A stretch of 35,610 bases of DNA from a bacterium (GCA_024224155.1 JAAENP010000129.1:1-35610); one strand, 5' to 3'; shown: positions 1-8,609, numbered from the stretch's first letter. A program made the numbers and translations. Notes: a model not told the origin generated them from the letters alone.

Positions 1-384
1 ACCCATGAACAGATTCATGTACACGAAGTAACGCTGGTAGCCCGACTCGTGACCCATGTAGCCCACCGAGTACACGTGGATCCAAAAACCCACGAACGTC
101 ACCACGAACATCATCACCGACGACAACGGGTCCAGCAGAAACGCGACGTCGATTTGGAGCGGGCCGGCCGTCCAGGCGTAGAGCACCTGCGAAACCGGCT
201 CGGGAGCCGCGCCGCCGAGGTACTCGATGATGGCCAGGATCGCCAGAACGGCCGAGAGCCCCGGTGCTCCGAGAGCCACCGCGGTAGTGGCCTTCTTCGA
301 GATCCGCGGTCCGAGCACACCATTCAGGGCGGCGCCCGCGAAGGGCAGGAGCACGATGAGCCAGATGAGATCGAGCGCCTTCAA
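1..384 (-). CDS. nuoL: NADH-quinone oxidoreductase subunit L, N-terminal part (cut by window edge)
   Basis: Antiporter-like proton-pumping subunit of complex I in the inner membrane. Only the first 128 codons are visible; the gene runs off the left edge. The frame is open throughout and reads as hydrophobic helices with the family's early features: LIVLLPFAGAALNGVLG near the start, then FLLDPLSSVMMFVVTFVG, then HVYSVGYMGHE. The chosen start is TTG at 384, four bases after the nuoK stop. No ATG lies close to the expected N-terminus, so the start is inferred from family alignment. It follows nuoK as in the canonical order; nuoM and nuoN would be expected to the left, outside the window. Confidence 0.9.
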   Translation of the reverse strand, partial: MKALDLIWLIVLLPFAGAALNGVLGPRISKKATTAVALGAPGLSAVLAILAIIEYLGGAAPEPVSQVLYAWTAGPLQIDVAFLLDPLSSVMMFVVTFVGFWIHVYSVGYMGHESGYQRYFVYMNLFMG

Positions 385-388
385 GTCC

Positions 389-718
389 CTACCACCTCAT
401 GAGGTTGAGTCGGTTGAGATCAATGGTGCGCCGGCGCCGGTAGACCGCGATGAAAAGCGCCAGACCGACGGCCGCTTCGGCGGCCGCCACGGCGATGACC
501 ATGAGCACCAGGACGTGGCCGTCCAGAACCGCCGACAGATCGCCGGTTCGATCACCCAGAGACCTGGCGAAGGCCACGATCGTGAGATTGACCGAATTGA
601 GCATCAGCTCGATCGACAGGAAGGCGGTGATCGCGCTCCGACGGCTGAGCACGCCGAGAGTGCCGATTCCGAAGAGCGCGGCGGCGAGGGCGAGGTACCA
701 GAAGATGGGAACCGTCAT
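389..718 (-). CDS. nuoK: NADH-quinone oxidoreductase subunit K
   Basis: Small membrane subunit of complex I (109 aa, normal size is about 100). Three transmembrane helices are visible. The family signature is clear: helix 2 contains FLSIELMLNSVNL with the conserved buried glutamate used in proton transfer, and helix 3 contains the AAAEAAVGLAL stretch with the second conserved glutamate. The ATG start overlaps the nuoJ stop codon (ATGA), indicating translational coupling. It sits between nuoJ and nuoL as usual. Confidence 0.97.
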   Translation of the reverse strand: MTVPIFWYLALAAALFGIGTLGVLSRRSAITAFLSIELMLNSVNLTIVAFARSLGDRTGDLSAVLDGHVLVLMVIAVAAAEAAVGLALFIAVYRRRRTIDLNRLNLMRW

Positions 719-1218
719 GTCTTCTCACTGTCGCCGCGGCGAGCGAGAACCGTCGCGGCGGTCACCGCTGCGAGGAGCAGCAGGCCGACCATCTCGAAGG
801 GCAGCAGATACGTTCCAAGAAGAGCTCGCGCCAGGGGCATCAGCGCGACGTCGGTTTCCTGCAACGGTGCCAGCGGCAAGCCGTGGAATCGACCCCAGAA
901 GAGCGTGAACAGAAGCGCCGCGAAGCCGACGGCGGCGACGGCCGCCAGTACTTTCTGCAGACTCCACGCTCCGGAGCTGTCCCTGGAAACGTTGAGCAGC
1001 ATGATGACGAACAGAAACAGCACCAGGATGGCGCCGGTGTAGACCAGGACCTGAACCGCCGCCAGAAAGGGCGCGCCCAGGAGCACGAAGAGCACGGCGA
1101 TCGACACGAAGGTGACGACCAGGCTCATCACCGCATAGATCGGGTTGCGGTGCAGAACCACGACCAGAGAGGAAGCCAGCGCCAGCAGCGCGAACAATAG
1201 AAAGACCGCGAGCTCCAC
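715..1218 (-). CDS. nuoJ: NADH-quinone oxidoreductase subunit J
   Basis: Membrane subunit of complex I, 167 aa with five predicted helices. Diagnostic segments are RNPIYAVMSLVV, then FLAAVQVLVYTGAILVLFLF and VIMLLNV, typical of the NuoJ family. The reading frame is open far upstream through nuoH, but the family start is the GTG at 1218, whose G is the last base of the nuoH stop codon (TAGTG). The gene directly follows nuoH; nuoI, normally between H and J, is absent. The stop overlaps the nuoK start. Confidence 0.94.
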   Translation of the reverse strand: MELAVFLLFALLALASSLVVVLHRNPIYAVMSLVVTFVSIAVLFVLLGAPFLAAVQVLVYTGAILVLFLFVIMLLNVSRDSSGAWSLQKVLAAVAAVGFAALLFTLFWGRFHGLPLAPLQETDVALMPLARALLGTYLLPFEMVGLLLLAAVTAATVLARRGDSEKT

Positions 1219-2258
1219 TACAGGATCCCTCCCACGGTCAGCGCGGCCACGGCAATCAGATTGAGGACTGCCAGCGGCAACAGGACTTTCCATCCGAGCC
1301 GCATGAGCTGATCGAAGCGAAAGCGCGGAAAACTCCAACGCACCCAGACGAAAAACAGCAGGAAGGCGGTCGCTTTGGCGACCAGAACCCCCACGCCCTG
1401 GGCCGCTACCCACCACCAGGGGCCGGTGTAGGCGAGCCCGGGAAGGTGCCAGCCGCCGAGATAGAGTGTCGCGGCAAGGCAGGAGAGCGTTGCCATCCCC
1501 ATGTACTCGCCCATGAAGAAGAGAGCGAATTTCATCGAGCTGTATTCGGTGTGGTAGCCGGCCACCAGCTCCGATTCGGCCTCCGGCAGGTCGAAGGGCA
1601 ACCGGTTGGTCTCGGCGAACGCGGCCACGACGAATACCAGAAAGCCGATGAACTGAGGGAGCGCGTTCCAGCGCGGCAGCAGTCCGAGGAGGTTGCCCTG
1701 CTGGTAACGGACGACTTCGTTGAGCTCGAACGAGCCCACCGGAAGAAGCACTGCGACGACGGCCAGGGTCAAGGCGAGCTCGTAGCTGATCATCTGGGCC
1801 GAAGCCCGGATCGACCCGAGCAGGGAGTACTTGTTGTTCGAGCTGTAGCCGGCCATGACCAGGGAATAGACGCCGAGGCTGGCCAAGGCCAGCAGCAGGA
1901 GGACTCCGGTCTCGGCTTCGGCCACTACCAGCGAAACGGAGTTGCCCAGGACGGTCACATCCGGCCCAAAGGGAATAACGACGAAGGTCGTCAGCGCCGG
2001 AATCAGAGCCAGAAGGGGGGCCAACCGGTGCAGGAACCGATCGGCGTCGGCCGGCGTGATGTCCTCCTTGCAGAGGAACTTGACTGCGTCCGCCAGCGCC
2101 TGCAGCAGGCCCAGGGGGCCGACTCGGTTCGGCCCCAGGCGGTCCTGAATCATGGCGCTGCCGCGCCGCTCGACCCAGACCATCACGGGCGTGACCGAGA
2201 GCAAGAGCACGAGCCACAGGGCGGTCTTGGCAAATGTGGCTAGAAGATCGAAGCTCAT
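1218..2258 (-). CDS. nuoH: NADH-quinone oxidoreductase subunit H
   Basis: Membrane subunit of complex I that links the membrane arm to the quinone site; 346 aa, full length. Conserved motifs visible: VWVERRGSAMIQDRLGPNRVGP close to the N-terminus (the ERR/GPNRVGP region), AEAETGVLLLLALASLG, YSSNNKYSLLGSIRASAQMI and ETNRLPFDLPEAESELV with the acidic loop that faces the quinone chamber. About eight transmembrane helices. The ATG start lies four bases after the nuoG stop. The stop shares a base with nuoJ. Residues contacting NuoB/D/I are retained even though those genes are not in this operon. Confidence 0.97.
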   Translation of the reverse strand: MSFDLLATFAKTALWLVLLLSVTPVMVWVERRGSAMIQDRLGPNRVGPLGLLQALADAVKFLCKEDITPADADRFLHRLAPLLALIPALTTFVVIPFGPDVTVLGNSVSLVVAEAETGVLLLLALASLGVYSLVMAGYSSNNKYSLLGSIRASAQMISYELALTLAVVAVLLPVGSFELNEVVRYQQGNLLGLLPRWNALPQFIGFLVFVVAAFAETNRLPFDLPEAESELVAGYHTEYSSMKFALFFMGEYMGMATLSCLAATLYLGGWHLPGLAYTGPWWWVAAQGVGVLVAKATAFLLFFVWVRWSFPRFRFDQLMRLGWKVLLPLAVLNLIAVAALTVGGIL

Positions 2259-2262
2259 TGGC

Positions 2263-3891
2263 TCATTGAGGGCGAACCGGAAGTTGAATTCCGCTGGCGG
2301 GCAGCTCCGTCAGGCTGACGTCCTCGAGTGCCGACAGCTCGGTGGCCATCAGGCCGAACACGTCGGCGACCGTCTTGGGAGCAAAGTCGGGTCGGAATTT
2401 CCGCAACAGATCGACGAGGGCCTCGACGCCGGTTCTGACTCCGGCCGGCGGCGGGAACGCGCGCTCGAACTTCTGAATACGATTCTGCGAGTTGACCAGA
2501 GTGCCCTCGGTCTCGGCGTGGGTGGCGATCGGCAAGACGATGTCGGCGATCTCGGTGAGCTCCGTCGTGGCCCAGCCGACCACCACGATCGTCTCGGCCT
2601 TGCGGAGGCCCTCGAGCGCGGCGGGAGAGCGGAGGGCGTTGTCCAATCCCGCACGACCACCATCGAAGAGGAGCAGTGCGGAGTGAGCGCCGTTCACGGC
2701 GCCGGCCAGCATCTTCGCGGTTCTTTCGGCGGAGCTCGGGGCCTCGAGGCCTGCGAGTTCGGCGCCACGCCGGTTGGGCGTGATCTCGCTGCCGACCAGG
2801 CCGCCGTTCGAAGTCGGAATCAGCCGCTCGGGACCGGGCTCTCGCAAACCCCCCCGATGAGGCGTTTCCAGAGAATCGGCCAGCAACTTGAGCAGATACG
2901 CTTCTTCGGTCGTCGCCGCGCCCCGAGCGAGAATACCGACCGTCCCCATGGCGGCGCCGTGAGCCAAAGAGTGGTGGATCGAGGTGAGCGCCTCGTCCCA
3001 GGTGATCGTCCGGATCTCGCCACGGCCATTTCGCCGTTTCGGCGTGCTCAGCCGGGGTTCGTCATACGCCTGGAAGGTCGTGCGGCCGAAATCGCACATC
3101 CAGTGGTCGTTGACCTCGTCGTTGGCCCGAGGCTTGTAGCGCTGGATCTTGCCACGGCGATGCTCGAGGGTGATGTTGCATCCGGCGTCGCAGCCGGTGC
3201 ACAGCGACGGCTTCTTGTCCAGGTACCAGACCCGCTCGGCGAATCGAAACTGGGTCGAGGTGAGGGCTCCAACCGGGCAGATGTCGACTACACAGGTCGA
3301 TAGAGGATTGTCGAGCTCGTTGCCCGGGAAGACACCGATCTCGGCCCGCGAACCGCGCTGAAAAAAGCCGAGCTCGCCGGTTCCGGAAATCTCTTCCGTA
3401 AAGCGAACGCAGCGCGTGCATTGGATGCAGCGATTCATGTTCAAGACGACGTTCGGTCCGAGCGGTATCCGCTCCTTGCCTGGGTAGGTGCGCTTGTCCT
3501 CGTAGGAGAAACGAGAGAATGCCTGGCCGTGCTTGAAGGAATAGTCCTGGAGGCCGCATTCTCCGGCCTGATCGCAGATCGGGCAGTCCAGGGGGTGGTT
3601 GATGAGGAGGAACTCCATCATCCCCTCCTGGGCGGCCCGAACTTCGTCGTCGTCGATTCGGACCTCCATGCCGTCCTTCATGATCTGCGTGGTGCAACCG
3701 GTCTGGAGGTTGGGCATGCCTTCGATCTTGACCAGGCACATCCGGCACTGGCCGACGACCGAGAGCTTGGGGTGATAGCAGTAGTGAGGGATCTGAACAC
3801 CCGCCTTGAGACTGGCGTCAACGAGATTGCTCCCAGCCTCGACCTCGACCGTTCGGCCGTCGATCGTCACGCTGACCATGTTCTTCGACAT
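2263..3891 (-). CDS. nuoG: NADH-quinone oxidoreductase subunit G (short form)
   Basis: Iron-sulfur subunit of the N module of complex I (542 aa). The N-terminal ferredoxin-like fold has C38, C49, C52 and C66 for a [2Fe-2S] cluster. The His-Cys3 site follows as H99, C103, C106 and C112. A [4Fe-4S] set is C155, C158, C161 and C205. A further cluster set begins at C231, C234 and C238, with a likely fourth cysteine near residue 266 (HWMCDFGR). The molybdopterin-oxidoreductase-like remainder (about 270-542) is much shorter than in E. coli-type NuoG (about 900 aa in total) and shorter than most forms, so much of the vestigial Mo-fold has been lost. The ATG at 3891 is preceded by the nuoF stop at 3892-3894, with no gap. 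Confidence 0.95.
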   Translation of the reverse strand: MSKNMVSVTIDGRTVEVEAGSNLVDASLKAGVQIPHYCYHPKLSVVGQCRMCLVKIEGMPNLQTGCTTQIMKDGMEVRIDDDEVRAAQEGMMEFLLINHPLDCPICDQAGECGLQDYSFKHGQAFSRFSYEDKRTYPGKERIPLGPNVVLNMNRCIQCTRCVRFTEEISGTGELGFFQRGSRAEIGVFPGNELDNPLSTCVVDICPVGALTSTQFRFAERVWYLDKKPSLCTGCDAGCNITLEHRRGKIQRYKPRANDEVNDHWMCDFGRTTFQAYDEPRLSTPKRRNGRGEIRTITWDEALTSIHHSLAHGAAMGTVGILARGAATTEEAYLLKLLADSLETPHRGGLREPGPERLIPTSNGGLVGSEITPNRRGAELAGLEAPSSAERTAKMLAGAVNGAHSALLLFDGGRAGLDNALRSPAALEGLRKAETIVVVGWATTELTEIADIVLPIATHAETEGTLVNSQNRIQKFERAFPPPAGVRTGVEALVDLLRKFRPDFAPKTVADVFGLMATELSALEDVSLTELPASGIQLPVRPQ

Positions 3892-5196
3892 CTACGCGGT
3901 TTCCTCGAAGACCGGTCGGTAGGGGTGCGGGCAGCGTCCGGCGGCTAGATGCTCTTCGATCTCGGGTCGGAAGTTCTGCACCAACGAACGGACGGGTCCG
4001 ACACAGGCGTCGGCAAGGGCGCAGAGCGCGGTGCCACTCATATTGGCGGTCATTCTCAGAAGCAGATCCGGGTCCTCGGGACGACCTTCGCCGCGCTCGA
4101 TGCGACCCAGCACCAGCTGGGACCAGTTGGTTCCTTCGCGGCAGGGCGTGCACTGACCGCAGGACTCATGGGCAAAGAACTTGGCCAACCTCTGAACCGC
4201 GCGCACCAGGCAGGTGGTTTCGTCCATGACCACGACCGCTGCCGAGCCCAGCATGCTGCCGACCTTGGCGAGGCTGTCGAAATCCATTGGCAGATGGCTG
4301 TGCTCGGCGCCCAGCAAGGCGGCCGAGGCGCCGCCCGGAATAAAGGCCTTGAGTGCTTTGCCGCCGAGGACGCCTCCGGCGGCTTCCAGGAGCTCGTCCA
4401 AGGTAACGCCGATCGGGAATTCGTAGACGCCCGGGCGCTCCACGTGCCCGGAGATGCAGTAGAGCTTGGGCCCGGTATTGCGCTCGTCGGTTCCGACGTC
4501 GGAGAACCACTGGGCGCCGCGCGTCATGACGTGCGGGACATTGCACAGGGTCTCGACGTTGTTGATCACGGTGGGCGCTCCGAAGGCGCCGATGATCGCC
4601 GGGAAGGGCGGCTTCACTCGAGGCTGCCCTCGCTTACCCTCGAGCGATTCCAGCATTCCGGTTTCCTCGCCGCAGATGTAGGCGCCGGCTCCACGATGGA
4701 CCCGCATGTCGAGCTTGAATCCGCTCTTCAAGACGTTGTCGCCGAGCACTCCGGCGTCGTAGGCCTCCCGGATCGCTGTTTCGAGGATCTCGGCCTGGCG
4801 AACGTACTCCCCCCGGATGTAGATGTAGCAGATGTGGGCACCGACGGCGTAGCAGCAGATGGCGCAGCCTTCGATCAGCTGGTGAGGGTCGGTCTCCATG
4901 AGGAGGCGGTCCTTGAAGGTGCCGGGCTCCGACTCGTCGGCGTTGCAGACCAGGTACTTGGGCTGGTCGGTCTCCTTGGGAATGAAGCCCCACTTGACCC
5001 CGGCCGGGAAGCCGGCACCCCCACGACCCCGGAGACCCGAGGCCTTGACTTCCTCGATGACGTCTCCGGGCTCCATCGAAAGCGCTTTCTCGAGACCCTC
5101 GTACCCACCGTCGCCACGATATGCCTCGAGGGGCACCGGCGCCTGGAGCGCCGTGGCGCCGTGACTTCTTCTGAGAAGAATCGCCTCGGCCGCCAT
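3892..5196 (-). CDS. nuoF: NADH-quinone oxidoreductase subunit F
   Basis: NADH- and FMN-binding subunit of complex I, 434 aa, full length. Seen: the GLRGRGGAGFPAGVKW glycine-rich loop that binds FMN and NADH, the CNADESEPGTFKDR motif, GAGAYICGEETGMLESLEG, and near the C-terminus ESCGQCTPCREGT, the cysteine motif for cluster N3. The reading frame is open upstream to 5424, but that extra part lies inside nuoE. The ATG at 5196 overlaps the nuoE stop (ATGA) and gives a normal family N-terminus, so it is preferred. Works with NuoE and NuoG as the NADH dehydrogenase module. Confidence 0.96.
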   Translation of the reverse strand: MAAEAILLRRSHGATALQAPVPLEAYRGDGGYEGLEKALSMEPGDVIEEVKASGLRGRGGAGFPAGVKWGFIPKETDQPKYLVCNADESEPGTFKDRLLMETDPHQLIEGCAICCYAVGAHICYIYIRGEYVRQAEILETAIREAYDAGVLGDNVLKSGFKLDMRVHRGAGAYICGEETGMLESLEGKRGQPRVKPPFPAIIGAFGAPTVINNVETLCNVPHVMTRGAQWFSDVGTDERNTGPKLYCISGHVERPGVYEFPIGVTLDELLEAAGGVLGGKALKAFIPGGASAALLGAEHSHLPMDFDSLAKVGSMLGSAAVVVMDETTCLVRAVQRLAKFFAHESCGQCTPCREGTNWSQLVLGRIERGEGRPEDPDLLLRMTANMSGTALCALADACVGPVRSLVQNFRPEIEEHLAAGRCPHPYRPVFEETA

Positions 5197-5693
5197 CAAT
5201 CCAAGCCCTCGAGGATCTCGGCGGCGCTTTGCGGAGTCAGGCGGGGATGGTATTCGTCGTCGACCATCATCATCGGCGCTTGCTCGCAGGCCCCCAGACA
5301 CTCGAACTCGGCGACCGAGCAGCGGCCGTCGGCCGAGACCTCGTTCTCGCCCACGCCGAGGTGCCGCTTGACCGACTCCAGTATCTCTTGGCCGCCGCGC
5401 AGGGCGCACGAGAGGTTGGTGCAAACCCGAACACGGTGCCGCCCGATGGGACTCTGATGAAAGAGATCGTAGAAGGTGACCACGCCCAGGACCTTGGCCG
5501 GGGCGAGGTCGAGCTCAGCGGCGACGGCCAGGATGGCCTCTTCGGGTAGCCACCCGCCCCAGTGCTTCTGTGCGAAATGCAGTGCCGGGAGGAGCAGGGC
5601 CTCTGCGGTCGGGTAGTGGCGGCGCAGTTCGTCGATCGCGCCGGCGACCTCTTCGGGCAGCTCGGCTGCAGCCACCTCGGTTTCAGGCACCAA
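5196..5693 (-). CDS. nuoE: NADH-quinone oxidoreductase subunit E
   Basis: Thioredoxin-fold [2Fe-2S] subunit of the NADH module, 165 aa. The four ligands are visible as C91-x4-C96 (CTNLSC) and C132-x3-C136 (CLGAC). Upstream are the helical PEEAILAVAAELDL segment and VTFYDLFHQSPIGRH, typical of the family. The start codon overlaps the end of nuoA by 11 bases, so there is no room for nuoB, nuoC or nuoD between A and E. Confidence 0.96.
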   Translation of the reverse strand: MVPETEVAAAELPEEVAGAIDELRRHYPTAEALLLPALHFAQKHWGGWLPEEAILAVAAELDLAPAKVLGVVTFYDLFHQSPIGRHRVRVCTNLSCALRGGQEILESVKRHLGVGENEVSADGRCSVAEFECLGACEQAPMMMVDDEYHPRLTPQSAAEILEGLD

Positions 5694-6069
5694 GGCTCCT
5701 CTTTTGGCGGGCCGGCCGCAGATCGAGACCGCCCCTCTTCCAGATGTAGGCGAGGCCGATCAAGATCAATGCGACGAACACCATCACCGCCCAGAACAGA
5801 GGCCAGCTGCCCTCGCGAATGACCAGCGCCCAGGGGTAGAGGAAGGCGGCCTCGACGTCGAAGACGACGAAGTCGATGGCGATCAGGAAGAACAGCACCG
5901 AGATTCGCTTGTGCGACCGGTCGAGAAGGGGCTCGCCGGATTCGTAGGTCTGCAGGTCGACTCTGCCGCCGAGGCGCCGCGAGACCCAATTCGACAGTAG
6001 GAGGATAACGACGCCGAGAGCCAGTGCCAGCCCGAGCGCCAGCAAAACAGGGTAATGATCCTGTGGCAT
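5683..6069 (-). CDS. nuoA: NADH-quinone oxidoreductase subunit A
   Basis: Small membrane subunit of complex I (128 aa, three helices). Diagnostic residues: YESGEPLLDRSHKRISV (the YESG loop, with the usual cysteine next to it absent), FFLIAIDFVVFDVEAAFLYPW with the conserved acidic residues in helix 2, and the third helix before YIWKRGGLDLR. It is the first gene of the operon on the minus strand. The next gene is nuoE instead of the usual nuoB. A long interrupted inverted repeat lies 40-90 bases upstream of its ATG. Confidence 0.96.
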   Translation of the reverse strand: MPQDHYPVLLALGLALALGVVILLLSNWVSRRLGGRVDLQTYESGEPLLDRSHKRISVLFFLIAIDFVVFDVEAAFLYPWALVIREGSWPLFWAVMVFVALILIGLAYIWKRGGLDLRPARQKRSLGA

Positions 6070-6108
6070 GTCAGATAAGCGACGGGCTCGAAATCAGCGG
6101 CCTACAGA

Positions 6109-6155
6109 GCTCGTGAAGAATGTCACAAGCTCCAAAGTGTGACAAGAGCACGAGC
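6109..6155. repeat. Nested inverted repeat between tRNA-Leu and nuoA
   Basis: Two stacked inverted repeats share one centre. The outer arms are GCTCGTG (6109-6115) and CACGAGC (6149-6155). The inner arms are TGTCACA (6121-6127) and TGTGACA (6138-6144), with a 10-base loop and a small 5/4 internal loop between the two stems. On the minus strand this lies after tRNA-Leu and just upstream of nuoA. It could end tRNA transcription, act in the nuo leader, or bind a dimeric regulator. A weak promoter-like pair (TTGTCA, 17 bases, CATTCT on the minus strand) overlaps it. Confidence 0.5.
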
Positions 6156-6219
6156 CCGAACACCGACTCGTCGGCGTCCTGGCGAGGCCGACGCGATCTG
6201 TGTCAGGATTGAAAGAGAA

Positions 6220-6311
<92 letters not shown>

Positions 6312-6317
6312 CAGAAG

Positions 6318-6346
6318 ATCATAGGGAGTGCCCAGCAGCGTGTCAA
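6318..6346 (-). promoter_or_regulatory. Sigma-70 type promoter for tRNA-Leu
   Basis: On the minus strand, TTGACA (6341-6346), a spacer of exactly 17 bases, then TATGAT (6318-6323), ending 11 bases before the tRNA 5' end at 6306. This is a near-consensus promoter. It overlaps, on the opposite strand, the first codons of the exonuclease gene that starts at 6328 or 6340. Confidence 0.75.
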
Positions 6347-8562
6347 ACAATTCCGGCAGCCCCAGGACGGGCCATCGCGCCGGCGACGAGGGGGTCATCC
6401 GCGCGGAGCTCGAGCTCTTGCTCGACGCCGCGGGCCGGAAAGGCCTGTCGCGAACCGATCTCGAGGCCTGGGCGGCGGAGCGGGGCGTCGCGGAGCGCCT
6501 GCCGAAAGCGCTCTCGGAGCTGACCGCGACGGCCGTGGCGGTGGTCTGGAACCGTCGCTGGATCGGAGTTCGCCATACCGACTGGACTCCAGGCAGAGTG
6601 CGAGCCCAGGCCCGGGGCGGAGCCCTCTTGCTGACCGGGGCCGGTGGGGAAGCCGGTTACTTTCTTCCGGCGGCTCAGCTCAAGGGCGCCCGAGACGGCG
6701 ATCTCGTTCTGGTCCGGCCCGCCCGGTCCCGGGGGCGCGGGAGCCGAGGCAAGCGCCGCGCCCGGCCCGGGAGCGCAGTCGCTGGCAGGGGGCGGCTGCC
6801 CGAGGCGACGGTGGTCAAGGTGCTCGCGCGCGGAGCCAAGGAAGTGGTCGGCTTCATCGACAAGAGCCGGCCGCGCGAGCTGGTTCCTTTCGATTCGAGA
6901 AGCCGGCTGCAGGTCGTGCTCGCCGAGAGTCGAGCCGATCTCGACGGCCACTTCGCGGTTGCCGGACTGCATCGAGAGGTTGAGAGCGGAGCGAGCAAGG
7001 CCACGGCGGCTCACCTGGAAGATCTCGGTGCCCTCGAAGAGCCCGGCACGGACGTGCGCGCGATCCTGCGCCACTTCGAGATTCCCGAGCCCTTCTCCGA
7101 GGGCGCTCTGGCGGCCGCCGCCGGCCGGCCCAGCGAGCCCCGGCCCGAAGACCTCACTGGCCGCGAGGATCTGCGTGCGCTGGCTACGATCACGATCGAC
7201 GGCGAGAGCGCCCGCGATTTCGACGACGCGATCTCGATCTCTAGGCGAGGCAAAGGAGACGGCTTCCAGCTCGCCGTCCATATCGCCGATGTGGCGCACT
7301 ATGTGCCTGAGGGCGGGATCCTCGATCTCGAAGCCTACGAGCGCGGCACCAGCACCTATTTTCCGGATCGCGCGATTCCGATGCTTCCCGAGGCACTCTC
7401 CAACGGCCTCTGTTCGCTCAGGCCCAGGGTCGACCGGCTGGCGATGACCGCCTTGCTCGAGTTCTCGAGCAGCGGGGAGCTCCTGAACCGGAGTTTCGCG
7501 GAGTCCGTGATCCGGAGTGACCGTCGTTTTACCTATGACGAGGTGAGTCGGCTGCTGGAGGACCGCGACACCGCCGCCAGAGATGAGTATGTCGGCGACC
7601 CGAATCTGCATGAGCTTCTGCTGGTGGCGCGAGAGCTCATGCAGGCGCTGTTTCGCCGTCGCAGCGAGCGCGGCTCCATCGACTTTGATCTCCCGGAGGG
7701 CGACGTCATCCTCGACACCGAGGGCGTCACCATCGGGATCAAGCCCGGTGAGCGCAATGTCGCGCATCGAATCATCGAAGAGTTCATGATTGCCGCCAAC
7801 GAGGCGGTCGCTGCGGAGCTGGTGGGCGCGGAAGAACCCGCCCTCTATCGCATTCATACCGAGCCCGATCGGGCCCGCTTCGAGGAACTGCGTGCCTTTC
7901 TGGAGCCTCTCGGTGTGCCCCTGGAGCTCGGTCCGGAAGAGCCGCATCCGAGCCACCTGCAGGAGGTCCTGCGCCGAGTCGAGGGGCATCCGGAAGAGCC
8001 TTTTGTCGCCACCTTGATCTTGCGGGCGATGAAGCGAGCGGTCTACGACCCGGAATGCAAAGGGCACTACGCTTTGGCGAGTCGCACCTACACCCATTTC
8101 ACGTCGCCGATCCGCCGCTATCCGGATCTCGTGGTGCACCGGGCTCTCAAGCGCCGGATCTCGGGGCTGCGGCTCGACGAGGAAGTAGAAGCCGCATACC
8201 GCGCCAGGCTGGAGTCCATCGCCGAGCACACGAGTTCCACAGAGCGGCGAGCCGAGCGCGCCGAGCGGACTTTGCTGCAGTGGAAGGTCGTGCGTCTTCT
8301 CGCACCGCGTGAAGGCGAGGTTTTCTCGGGCCGCGTGACGGGGGTCCAGCCGTTCGGCGTGTTCGTCCAGCTGGAGGGGTTCTACGCCGACGGCCTGTTG
8401 CCGATCGCGGCTCTGACCGACGACTACTACACCTTCGAGGCGGAGAAACACCGGCTCGTCGGCCGGCGCGGACGGATCCTGCGGCTCGCCGACCGCCTCG
8501 ACGTGAAGCTCGCCGCCGTGGATCCCATGCGCCGGATGTTGACCCTCGGCCTGCCGGACTAG
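6328..8562 (+). CDS. rnr: RNase II/R-family 3'-5' exoribonuclease
   Basis: Processive 3' to 5' exoribonuclease for mRNA and structured RNA decay, 744 aa. Order of domains: an N-terminal winged-helix-like segment (about 20-75, GLSRTDLEAWAAERG), cold-shock-like OB domains (about 80-240), the RNB catalytic domain beginning near LATITIDGESARDFDDAISI with the cluster of metal-binding aspartates, FPDRAIPMLPEALSNGLCSL, later YTHFTSPIRRYPDLVVHRAL, and a C-terminal S1 domain (GEVFSGRVTGVQPFGVFVQL). It ends soon after S1, lacking the long lysine-rich tail of E. coli RNase R. Start is GTG at 6328; GTG at 6340 is also possible and neither has a well-spaced ribosome site. The domain set fits RNase R better than RNase II. 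Confidence 0.93.
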   Translation: MPSSVSNNSGSPRTGHRAGDEGVIRAELELLLDAAGRKGLSRTDLEAWAAERGVAERLPKALSELTATAVAVVWNRRWIGVRHTDWTPGRVRAQARGGALLLTGAGGEAGYFLPAAQLKGARDGDLVLVRPARSRGRGSRGKRRARPGSAVAGRGRLPEATVVKVLARGAKEVVGFIDKSRPRELVPFDSRSRLQVVLAESRADLDGHFAVAGLHREVESGASKATAAHLEDLGALEEPGTDVRAILRHFEIPEPFSEGALAAAAGRPSEPRPEDLTGREDLRALATITIDGESARDFDDAISISRRGKGDGFQLAVHIADVAHYVPEGGILDLEAYERGTSTYFPDRAIPMLPEALSNGLCSLRPRVDRLAMTALLEFSSSGELLNRSFAESVIRSDRRFTYDEVSRLLEDRDTAARDEYVGDPNLHELLLVARELMQALFRRRSERGSIDFDLPEGDVILDTEGVTIGIKPGERNVAHRIIEEFMIAANEAVAAELVGAEEPALYRIHTEPDRARFEELRAFLEPLGVPLELGPEEPHPSHLQEVLRRVEGHPEEPFVATLILRAMKRAVYDPECKGHYALASRTYTHFTSPIRRYPDLVVHRALKRRISGLRLDEEVEAAYRARLESIAEHTSSTERRAERAERTLLQWKVVRLLAPREGEVFSGRVTGVQPFGVFVQLEGFYADGLLPIAALTDDYYTFEAEKHRLVGRRGRILRLADRLDVKLAAVDPMRRMLTLGLPD

Positions 8563-8609
8563 GCCCACACGCGGTTCGGTCCGGCTGCGATTGGCGGTAG
8601 ACTTCGAAC

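Noticed and set aside
3949-5457. 502-codon open frame on the plus strand
   Set aside because: Antisense to nuoF, with no domain signal.
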